From positions 9,920,001-9,984,000 of the forward strand of contig NC_083520.1 in the NCBI RefSeq assembly GCF_032362555.1: a stretch of 64,000 nt of DNA, given 5' to 3'. Origin of the DNA: Amyelois transitella. Taxonomy: Eukaryota; Arthropoda; Insecta; Lepidoptera; Pyralidae. Shown one piece after another: positions 22,975-35,400 of this stretch (position 1 is its first letter; every line of letters starts with the position of its first letter). A program made the position numbers and the translations under genes. Under the pieces are notes generated by a model. It was given only the letters and a program-made list of their open reading frames with translations. It did no database searches and was not told the DNA's origin.

Positions 22975-23168
22975 CTGTAAAAGGCGATTAAGGCATAGGT
23001 TTATAAGCTTGGGATTATTCTTTACGGCTAGCAACCTGTCACTATTTGAATCTCAATTCTATTATCAAGCCATACAGCTGAACGTGGCCTATCAGTCTTT
23101 TCAAGACTGTTGGCTCTGTCTACTCCGTAAGGGATATAGATGTGATTATATGTAGGTATGTATGTAAT
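22975..23168 (+). mobile_element. SINE-A copy, 5'-truncated
   Basis: Starts at 'gtaaaaggcgattaagg' and ends in a TATG tail. A remnant in reverse lies at about 23178-23235. Confidence 0.75.
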
Positions 23169-23467
23169 ATATAAAATATACATATATCACGTCTTTACTT
23201 TAAAAGGGCCCAATAGTCTCGAAAATACTGAAATTCCTATAATTAATTTGAACAATAATTATAATTAACAAAACGAAAATACATATCCACGAACCACATC
23301 ATCTTAACATTTTAAGTACTTAGGCATGACCAGATCATATGAACTGTCATCTATTTAAACAAACTTCCTTTGCCAGCATGACCGGCATAAAAACATTTCT
23401 CTCACAAAACACTTCCATAAACTTAGTGCCTTTTGAAAACGAAGCTCTTAAAGTAGGTGTGTGGGAA

Positions 23468-26400
23468 TCATGATATCTTCCCGATGATTTGCTCCCAGGT
23501 CTTGATCTTGGAGAGCGCGTCCCGGGCGGCAGTTGCCATGAGACCCTCGGGAGACTGCGCTGGCTCGTAACCCAGGATTAGGGCAGATTCCGTCAAACAG
23601 CTCACGATCTGCGATATGGTATGAAGATGATGACAGATAGATCAATAAATTTAGACCATGATAGGACCTATAACTGATAAAGGCTCCATTTATTAAGAGC
23701 CTACATGAAGAAGTAAAAACACATAATTGCACCAAAAACAACGCATAGAACGAAACAAGAATATAAGCAGTACAAAAGATACTATTGAAAGAAATTTCTG
23801 TAGAAATAAGTAGTGCCGTTGTAGTAAATTTATCTTGAGTTCAAGTTCTAATTTTACTTTTTCCTTGATGTACATAAATGTATAAATAAAAGAGGACAAA
23901 GGAGATAAGTATTTAACAGCAGACAGATCCGAGTTTTCCACTCCTGTACAGATGAACTTCTAACCCCCTTCTAAATACCAAGATGGAGATGAAATAGCCG
24001 TCCGACGAGTAGTTTTCCATAAAGATAAATGCAAGTTTACAGATCAGCTCAATTAATGAGCTCAGAAATAGGCGCGTAGACTGACGACCTTCTTTGATTC
24101 AACTTCTATTTAAGTATTTTCATCTCGAATATTACAAATTACTCTAAATACCTTGGCAATGTTAACAATCTTACAAAAGGCGAGTTTTATATTCAGGTTG
24201 ATTTCATAAATGATACCTCTTTGAGCCGACTCCTCAAACATTCCTTGGAGATGGTCTTCTTCTCGAAGTCCCGAGTTGTGAGAATCATCAGTGGCGCGTG
24301 GAGTTCGTACAGCGTAACACCTGACAGACGAATATTATTTTTAAAGATATCTCCCTCTCTTACTCATCTTTGTGTGATCCCAGTTGCATCCGTCACTTTC
24401 ATCTTTTAAAAGATACCGTTATCATCTTTTGGTCTTTGACAATAGACTAGGTCTGATGTGGAGGTAAGTTCTTTTTGAATAACAAATGTTAAAATATCAG
24501 ATTACGACCTGAACTGAACGACAAAACTGAAGTTGGTAAAGCCAGTTTATATTGCAAGAAAATGCATGTCTCATGAAGTCATACCTCTTAATCTTGAATA
24601 ACCGGGTTCAATAACATCAAAGACCGTCATGAGATCCCTACAGATCTCGATTTTTCTCTTCAGTTCCTCCTCCGGCATCTCGTGGATCATGTAATTCGCA
24701 ACCTGAAGTTAGAAAATTAGGTAAGATTCTCTGATTATTATAAATTTATTAACACAACACCCTTTTCTATTGTAAACTAAATCCTTTATTCCACGTCCGT
24801 AGCTCTCTTTTCTGATCTTTGAAGTTGACGTTCTTCTGCATTGACGCTTTGGAAAGGCAGTAAACTAAGTTTTAAGTATGTTGTTAAAACAAATGATATG
24901 ACAATTATTAAGTGATGTTTGAAATGTCCCATAACAATGAATAAAAATTTTGAAATCACTAGAGAGATTTTTATAGGGAATCGAGAAAGGGTAAGTTTTT
25001 AGAGTAAGCATAGCTTTGGCAGTACAACCCTCCCATGATTCGGCGGCGATAACCAGAAAATTGGTGGAGCCATGGGTTCCTGTGGGTGGCACAAGATCCT
25101 GGCGTAAAGCTGTAGTCACAGTAATGTAATTTTAGGTGTTAAAGCCTGACAGAGAGATTTCCTTCCTCAGAATTCTTCAAAGGGTACCCGAAACCGCCGA
25201 GCTTGCAAGAAGAGAGTTATGAATGTAGCTGAAGCGAAGGAAGTATGCAGAGATCGTGGCAAGTGGAAAGATGGAGTCTCTGCCTACCCCTCCGGGGCGT
25301 GTTTTTATGTATGTATGTAGAATTCTTCAAATATCTTTTTCCTCCTTGCGCGAATTTAGGTTACATCATAACCTCTCGAACCTCTCGATTGGGATTTTAC
25401 CATAATTCTGTATTACATTATCCAGGATTTCTCAGGCGTCTTGTCATAAACAAAAGGTGATTATACAAACCTTCCCGTAGAGTTGACTAAGGGAATGCTT
25501 CGCAGACAGACACAGGTAGTGTGTGGGATACAACACGTTTCTGTATTTGTGAAGGAAGTTCTCGAAGCCGGGCACGTCATTCGCGTCTATCTGCTCGTGC
25601 TCGTCCGTTAACCTGGAATCAGTTATATACTTAGTTAGATACATACATATGCTCACGTCTATATCCCTTGCGGGGTAGACAGAGCCAACAGTTTTGAAAA
25701 GACTGAATGGCCACGTTCAGCTATTTGGCTTAATGATAGAATTGATCTCCTAAAAAGGAATCCCAAGTTTTTTCAAGCCTTTTACGACATCCATGGGAAA
25801 GAGATGGAGTGGTTCTTTTCTTTTTTGTATTGGTGCCGGGAACCATATGGCACTTAGTTAGTGTTAGTGTTATAGTGATATGGTCTGATAAAAGAATCAA
25901 CACGCTATAAGAGTGTGGCTCCAAAAACTCGTGTCACGGAATGGGCATCCTACGTCCCCTTCTGTGACTTTCAACATCTATTGATCACTTCCTAAAGGCT
26001 TTATCTGATCTCTTTAGCATACATACATACATATAATCACGTCTATATCCTTTGCGGGGCAGACAGAGCCAACAGTCTTAAAAAGACTGATAGGCCACGT
26101 TCAGCTGTTTGGCTTAATGATAGAATTGAGTTTCGAATTGTGACAGGTTACTAGCCTGTCGCCTAACAAAATAATCCCAAGTTTATAAGCCTATCCCTTA
26201 GTCGCCTTTTACGACATCCTTGGGAACGAGATGGAGTGGTCCTATCCTTTTACCAATGGTGCCTAAAACCACATTAAGAACTTTTTAGTGGTCAATTTAT
26301 GAATGACCAGCTCAGTTCCTGACAGACCTCTTGAGCAGCAGCTGCACGGCCGCCGCGGTCATGGAGTAGGAGCAGCCGCGGCCGTCGCAGCCCCAGGCGG

Positions 26401-29400
26401 CGGCGGGCCGCAGCGGCGCGCTGGGCAGCACGCGGCCGCCGCAGCGCGGGCAGCGGAAGGCGCTGGCGGCCGTGCCCAGCTCCGTGCGGTCGGCGCAGCG
26501 TGCGCACGCGCACTCGAAGAACTTGCTGTGCTTGATGTGCTCGCGCCGTTTTAACGTGCCCTGGTATAAGACATATGGGGATATTCTCAAGCGTCTCATG
26601 GATTGGCACATAAGAGGATATTTTCTAGCATCTCATGAATTGACACGTGTGAGGATATTCTCAAGCGTCTCATAGATTGGCTGTAATGTCTTTGATAAAG
26701 AGCGTCTGAGTTCGAATCTGTAAGGTGCTCGATTAAAATGCATGTCGCAGAAAGGCACAGATTCAAATCCTACCTCGGCCATGTACCAATGACACCTTTC
26801 AAAGTTATGTACAGTTTGAACACTAACCGATGCTCTTACGGTGAGGGAAAACATTATAAGGAAACTTGCATATTAAGATAACTGGATGTGTAACCATGAT
26901 CGATCCATTACGGGTTAAGTTTACCTGCAAAGATTGCGGAGGTCGGATGGGAGTCGGTTTATGTAAAACCTGACTCAATGCAGGATCCATGGTCGAAGGT
27001 ATACCCTGGACTCCTCTCCAGAGAGGTGAGGATGAAACCAGGATTACAGCCAGGAGGAAGAAGTCTTTAACAGAATTGAAATCGATAACGCGATTCAAAT
27101 AAACGTCCTGTGATAAATTCACGTATCTGTGGTATATTTATGAGCCTTTCTGAACAAGTACCGTTGTTGATCAGGAAGATGAGAAACTCATTAATGCTTA
27201 TTTCTTTTACCTATGTGTCGAGTAGGGTATCTTAGACAAGGCTTATATCAGGATGGCTAAAACGCGAATACGACCCAAAAGCAATCACCATAAAATATTT
27301 TTTCTTTCATTCATGTCTCCTGAAAAGTATAAGCGTATCATAGCGATATCAAATCCCAAGCTTTATTGTCCATAACCGCACTTATAGTGGTGGATCTCCC
27401 TGGGACCCTTTCAGCATTAGTGTATGTGGTGTTGGAGGTACATTTGTAGTACCAATTACTAGGCAATACGGGAACTACTCAGCCCAGATGGTATATCTAA
27501 ATCCCCATCAACCTTCAATTAATTTGACCTGAAATCAAACTAACCTGAAGAGTGTAAGCGTAACACAGCGATATCAAATCTCCTGCTTTATGGTCCACCG
27601 CCGCCCTTATTGTGAGGGGTCTTCCTGGGAGCCTCTCGGCGTCAGTGTGAGTGGTGGAGGGCGTACAATCGTGCGCAAGGAAGTAGGCCACGTCGTACAA
27701 CGCTCGGGCGTTGGCTCCACTGCCACCTACTTCGAAGGCGTTAACCTGGAAGATATATAATTGGTGTTGTTATAAGTATTAGTGCCGTGTGGTTCCCGGC
27801 ACCAATACAAAATAGAATTTGGATCTCAATTCTATCATTAAGCCAAATAGCTGAACATGGCCGATTAGTCTTTTCAAGACTGTTGGCTTTGTCTACCCCA
27901 CAAGGGATATAGACGTGACTATATGTATGTATGTTGTTATAAGAGATGTTTTATTGAAAATTTTATCAATAACGTAAATAAAGGTCTGAAAAATAAACAT
28001 TTCACTTTATTTACATACATACATAAAATCACGTCTCTTTCCCGGTGGGGTAGGCAGAGAGCACATCTTTCCATTTGCCACGATTTGTGCATACTTCTTT
28101 CGCTTCATTGCCATTCATAACTCTCTTCATGCAAGCTCTTCGGTTTCTTGCTAGAACATCTCTGATTTGATCAAGGTACGTTCGTCTAGGCCTCATAAGG
28201 CCTCTCCATCTACGCTGTTCAGTGAGGGCCTTCTTTATTTTTTGTCAAATATTTTGATCTACCCTCTTTTATTTGCTATTATTTACCCATCTTGTCCTGG
28301 TCCCATTTTAAAAGACCTGGCCCGTAGTATAACATGACTCGTGTCAATTTCTATGCTTCATCTACGCTATTTGTTAATTAGTTGGCTGTGCCCGCACTGA
28401 ATATAACTCAAGCCTTACAAGTGGACAGTTTATATAATACTAAGTAGATATAGAACTAAGTACCAACTTCCAAAATCCCGCAAATTGTGTGTATCTCCTC
28501 GCTGTCATACTCCAGCCCCCACTTCCTCATCCTCTGGACTACATGCTTCTCGTTCATGGGCCAGATGTCTCCGCGAGCTCGTCGCAGCTCGTTGTGGGCT
28601 TCCATGGCGGACATGGCTCGCCATTTCTCAGGATCAGCTTTCTTCAGGAGTAAACATCTGGAATAGTTCATTGAAACATTTGTTTGACGAAATATTCGTA
28701 TTGAAATAACTAGTTCTACATTCATGCATGTTTTTTAATGTAGACAATGTGTATTCGTCCATGATTTAGATTTTTTTATATTTGTATATTGACGTCCGAT
28801 GAAAATGCTGCAGTGTAGTTTGTTCCGCCGCTTCTTCTACACATGCGCTTTGAAAGCTGTAGTGGTTATAATTAGATTTAAGTTATGTGACGTCAATAAG
28901 TGATACCTTGTATCCAATTTTGAAAATAAATCTATTCTATTCTAAACATTTACCAAATCTTAGATCTTTAAGAAGCCAAATTGCAATTTTTAAGAAAGCT
29001 CTGAATCAAGTTTCAGTGAAACAGACATATGATCAAATGAACTATTTACCTCAAAGGCATAAGGGCCTGGTAGGAGTCTTTCAGATCTTCAAGGTTGGCG
29101 TACTCCGGCGTTATGGTCTTCAGGGTGTCACACTCGTATGTGGAGTGACCGGTGTACTTCCCCTGGCCAGGGCATGATGCGCTGCACATTGGCCACTGGC
29201 ATCCTTTGCACCTGTACATACATACATATGGTCACGTCTATATCCCTTGCGGGGTAGACAACAGTCTTGAAAAGACTGAATGGCCACGTTCAGCTTTTTG
29301 GCTTAATGATAGAATTGAGATTCAAATAGTGACAGGTTGCTAGCCCATCGCCTAAAAAAGAATCCCAAGTTTGTAAGCCTATCCCTTATTCGCCTTTTAC

Positions 29401-32400
29401 GACATCCATGGGAAAGAGATGGAGTGGACCTGTAGTGTAAATTATCTTTTGATTTAGAAGAAAAGCCAAGAGAAGGTGAGATGTACTTAGAAAAATAAAA
29501 TAGAGTGGAAGAGTCAGTAAAAATACACTCAGATCATGATTGATGATGGTATTACGACGTCTTTATCCCGTACTGAGAGTGGATAGAGCTAACAGTCTTG
29601 CAAAGACTGGAGCCACGTTTAGCTGTATGGCTAATTAAGATCCAAATAATGATAGGTTGCTAGCCTATCGCCTAAAAGAAGAACCCCAAGTATGTTAGTT
29701 TATCTCTTAGTCTAATTAACTCACTAACGACTTATGATCATTTTATACTGCAGTGATGAAATACTAAAATATAACATAGCACAAATAATCGCAGCTGATA
29801 GCTGTTCGTGATATAGGTATATTAATTAACCCAAAGCAAGAATATTTAGTCATTGCAATGAAAGCAACAGTAATGACTCACTTAGCAAGACTGCTTTCAT
29901 CAAGCTCCCTATAGCATCCGAGGCAGATGAGTCCACACCCAGTGCACGGACCCACGGCCAGGGCTGGAGTCTGGATGATGATCTCCCCGGCGTGGATATC
30001 CGTGGATGCCACTAGGTATCTGAAAAGGGATAGATAGGAGACGTAATTATACAGCTATATTGCTGCTCTGAAGCTAAAAGATTGTTAACTTATTGTTGTG
30101 CCTTAGCCGCTAATTTTGAGTACGGCATTGTACAATTGCATTTTCCAAAGATATACAGGGTGATTTTTAATTCAACTGCATAACTCATCTAAAGGATATT
30201 TAACACATTAAAAGAAAAATATCAGTTCATATTTCAGAAAGTACGAAAAAAAATAAAAGTATCAAAATCCACGATCCTAAATACGTCATATCACCCCGGC
30301 AGGCGGAAAAGCGACTCGTAAGATTCAGAGGTCAACGACACAATTCATTCAGCTGAGCGATCTCGACAACTCTGTACCTTACTTGATCTTGATACTAGAA
30401 AAATAATTTATTTTTCAGACATTTATTTGCATGTTTAGTTTTAATTTCATTTTGTAGTATTGGTCTTTAATAAAGCGTGTGACGTAGTTTTTGAAGGTTT
30501 TTTTAATGTGAAAATGATGACGTTTAATTTAAATAAAAATAGGCTCAAACTGCTCAGAAGCATGGGTATAGTCTATGTTTAAAAGGATGCAGTTGTTTTA
30601 AATGTCACCCTGTATATTGTTAAAAAATATTTAAATAAATGAAGACCAGTGGAGTGAGAATGAAAGCAATTTAAATTTTCGGAATTTAAAAAATTTAGTG
30701 TTGTGCTTTTAACTTCTATATTATTTGCTTATGAAGTAAACCTATTACAGTCAACTTAACCAAGTTGCACAAATTATACTTAGGCCATGAATCACAAACT
30801 TTAGTGTAAATTAGACAGCTATCTACCTAAATATTATTTTATTTCACAATGCCTTTATAAAGGTAATCTTGGTCTGAAAATCACAGCATGCATGAAGAGA
30901 GTTATGAATGTGGAAGAAGCGAAAGAATTATACAGGGATCGTGGCAAGTGGAAAGATGTAGTCTCTGCGTATCCCTCTGGGAAAGAGGCGTAATTTTATG
31001 TATGAATGAAGACATTCATCTAGCTATATATAGCTAGCGTTATGTTCTATATAGACATGACATTTGTACTTGTGTGCAGGGAATCTAAATAAACCTTGAT
31101 TCATTCAGGATATCTCAAAAGGGTTTATTAAGAGACTGCAGGGAAGTAAATTACGACTGAAATGGTAATAGGAATTTCAGATTTTACGCGAGCGAAGTTC
31201 CAACCAAAAGCTCGTAAATGTTAGCACAATAATCCAGATAGCAACACTGTATTTGTGTCTACTATTATCAGACTGGCTAGACTGAAGTCTCTAAAAATAT
31301 ATTTTATACGATTTTCAGATCTGATTTTATGTACATATTTTTTTATGCAATACATGATTTAACTGAGATTTTTTGAACAGTATTTTGTGCCGTGTGGTTT
31401 GAGCTCTATGGATAACAGTATCTCCTTAATGTATTTCGTAAAAGGTGACTGTAGCAGTACTTTTACCTACTTCAATTATCATGATGTTAGAGAGCTGAGG
31501 TTCCCCTGTCACCCCGGGTGCCTCTACAGTTAGGACGTACAAACATACATACACAAAATCACACCTCGGTAGGTATAGACTACATCTTTCCACTTGCCAC
31601 TATCCCTGTTTACTTCTTTCGCTTCATCCACATTTATACTTCCTTCATGAAAATTCGTCGGTTTGGTTCTTGATGTGATTTAAGGGGAAGTAACCATGAT
31701 AAAGCTAGGTGAATGATGTTGATAAACGACAAGGTTATGATGATAAATCATAAAATACCAACCTGCCCATAATATCTGAATGTTTCACTTCATAGCAAAC
31801 TTTTTTCTCTGGCGCTCTTTGTTCCGGAGTCACCTCTCCATCATCAGTGACTTCAGTCTCGTCGATAATGTTCTCTTTATTCCGGCCATCATGCTTCCCG
31901 CGCTTTTTTTGCTGTAACACATCAAAACCACAGATCAATAGATCATCTATAAATACGAAATAAACTTTCTTGAACTGTCATGTTTGGACTGTTTTCTCAT
32001 GTTCATATGCCAATAAGAAATGCCGTAAGCAACGAAATATCATCTCTCACATTTCGTAATAACATAAAATATTTCGGAATATTCGAAGCCACCAACCGTA
32101 CTAATCACAATAAATGTCTACACTGACTCCAAAAATTATGTTTCCTCACTTTTCATCTTCAACATAAAATTATGATTCACGATTTATTTAATTGGGCTTA
32201 CGCAGAATAAACGCAGCAACATCCGTCGCATGGGATTCCACTGATTTACAATATTGTCTGCTGGAATTTCGCGATTTTCTCGTGAATGAAGAGAGACACA
32301 TCAGCGGTGTCCGGAAAACGTGGACTGAAGTGACGTGTGGAAGTTATGAATGAGTGTTTAGATGGAAGCCGTGTCTAGATGTATTTCCGTGCTCCACTTG

Positions 32401-35400
32401 ACCGCCGTGCCAATGGATCGATGTAAAAATTCGTTTCATAACCCTGCCGATGATTTATATGACCGTGAAATGGGATAGGTTAAGGTTGGGTTACATGTAG
32501 TGTTTGTTCTTCCTGATCCGTGTTCCTATGTTGATATAGACTAAGGCCTTATAAGGATTACTAGGTATACCTTTTATTTTGGCGACATTTTGAAGCTAAA
32601 CTGTAAATGCATGATAAAGTCTTGATTAGGGTAGAATCTCTAATTAGCAAAATTTAGAGGACCAATACGCTAGTCCCAAAATTAAATCGAATGTGTATGA
32701 CTTTGGCTCTTTTGCCCAAAAACCTTCTTCTTCCTCCTGGCTTCAGACCCGGTTGCATCCTCACCACTCTGGAGAAGAGCCCGAGGTAAGCTCTTGACCA
32801 TGGTTCCTGGATTCGATCGATTTGACCACCTACGCTCTGATTCTATGGATAAACTTGATCTTATATAAGTATTTTAGACTTTGACAAAAGACAAAAACTC
32901 AGTTTTTAATCATTCATAGGCGAAAGGGAATAACGGGAATTAAGATATTGTCCAAAAATCTTAAGTTGTGGTAATTGCTTCAAGAATTCCCACGTGAAAT
33001 ACTATCACGATATGTTTGTATCGTGTACCTTACATTAGTAACTGTTGCTGTACGAATTAACACTCGAGATTATCAGTGTAATGGAGCATTACAATCTGCT
33101 CATGCGCACATCATAGGCTGGAGAACTTGTATTTATATATAGAACATCTGATAAATGCCGTGTGGTTCCCGGCACCAAAAGAAAAAAGGTTGGTAACGTT
33201 GAGCCAGTTTTGATCAAATGTAATACATACATACATTTATAGTCGCGTCTATATCACTTGCGGGGTAGACAGAGCAAACAGTCTTGAAAAGACTGAAAGG
33301 CCACGTTCATTCAGCTGTGTGGCTTATTGATGGAATTGAGATTTATGATCCTGTAGGCGATGGGCCCATCATATATATCGCCTACAAGAGGAATCCTTTT
33401 AGCAAGTGTATTAGCCTTTCCTTTAGTCACTTTTTACGACATCCATGGGAAGATATGGATTAATCATGTTCTCAAATTAAATTCATAGGTATTAACTAAA
33501 TGGTAAATTGTCATTTCACACGTTGAAAGTTTATTTACGTCTGCCGTAACACTTCTTGGCAGTTACTGTAGAAATCGCTAACAAAAGACCAAACTATTGT
33601 TATAATCGTGTCTTTTGGAACCGGACCAAGGCATCATGTGGTGGAATTAATTTGTCTTTAGTTTAAGGAATGTTAACTTATCATTTTCATTTCTCATTAG
33701 CATACTTCACACTCAAAATAGACAACAGCTGTATATATTTTTTTCCGTGGACATATTTTATTGTGTTTCTTTGAATATTGTGTTTAGATAATTTGGTGAA
33801 ACAATGTAGTTGAAATAGTTTGTATGGCTTGGAATTGGGACATATAAATTCTATTTTAAGAGGAGCTGTAAAACAGAGGAATATGCTAAACTATTTATAT
33901 CAAACACCACTTTATAATTAAAGTTATTGCTTAAAAGATGAAAGCCAAATATTTATTTACATGTACGAATTTACCAAACCAATATTTATTTAAACATCGT
34001 ATAAACCATTTTGTATTCTAAGTTTGCATAATTGTATAGTTGACGCTATTGAAGAAAATTCTGCAGTGCAATTTGTTACCGCTCCGTAAACTTAGTTTAA
34101 AGTAATTTAGGTACCTACTTGACGTCAAACAATGTTGTGAAACCAAAAGATATGACAATTATTAAGTAAAGTCGAGATGTCCCATAATGATGAATAAATT
34201 TTTAATTCGAATTTGAACTATAGTTAAGCAACACGAAAAGAAAAATAGACAGATTAACATTACAGTTTCCTAATACTTTTGTGTTGGTGCCGTGTGGTTC
34301 CCGGCACCAACACAAAAAAGAATAGGACCACTCCAGCTCTTTTCCATGGATGTCGTAAAAGGCGACTAAGGGATAGGCTTACAAACTTGGGATTCTTTTT
34401 TAGGCGTTGGGTTAGCAACCTGTCACTATTTGAATCTCAATTCTATCATTAAGCCAAAAAGCTGAACGTGGCCATTCAGCCTTTTTAAGACTGTTGGCTC
34501 TGTCTACCCCGCAAGGGATATAGACGTGACCATATGTATGTATGTATGTAATGAAAATAACGAGTTTATTGCTCGTCTCCCGAGATGACCGAAGCAGTTT
34601 TTCTTTGAAGCCAAGCTGCGACCAGCGATTGATTTAGACAGTTTATAGCGCTTGACGAAATGTTTATGGCATTTTTAATACGGCCGCGTGTAGTTTGCCT
34701 CGGGCAGTAAAATTATGCCCGTCGTAAAAGTCTTTGCAAATGTAGGTGCTCAACGTTGTTACAGCTCTGATTTTAAATATTAGGACGAGTGTTTAGATTG
34801 AGTAAAAACTGTGCGCAAGTTTGATCAGGTAACAATTCTGAAAATAAATCTGAATTACGATAATTTAGCTGTATGTCTTCTTTTTCCAATAGTAGATTTT
34901 AATAAGACGTTGATTTGACTCAGGTTTTTGATATATGTTGATTGAATCTTCATATCATATCTTCAAACCGATCAAGATATTCCAATGAAAATGGCTAAAA
35001 GACGATTATAGGTTTGCTACGTCCATCAATAGGAAATATTAAGCAAGGAGAAAAGAATGTCTATAAGCGTGAAACGTCATGACAATGTTTTACTAGGAAA
35101 ATATTTGAAATGCGTTATTCGCGAAAACTGTGACTCTACCAATGTCAAGGTTGAAAAGACACTGGATAGCATTTTCAATTTACATTTTTGTGTACCTGAA
35201 TGTCACCTGATACTCGTATTAGCTGGTCCCCACGCTTGATGACTGACAAGCTGTCATCAGCCCGGCAACATTGCCAGATAACTAAGTCAGATATTGACAG
35301 ACACGCTTACGTGTTAATTATTATGTTACTTTGGTTTCTACTCGTGTTTACTTTGGTTACATGAAAGCAGTTATAAGGTCAGTTATTTTGCTGTTTGGAG

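Noticed and set aside
26303-26554. Plus-strand Ala/Gly-rich frame
   Set aside because: Antisense shadow of a GC-rich SET/MYND exon that has proper splice sites and phase on the minus strand.
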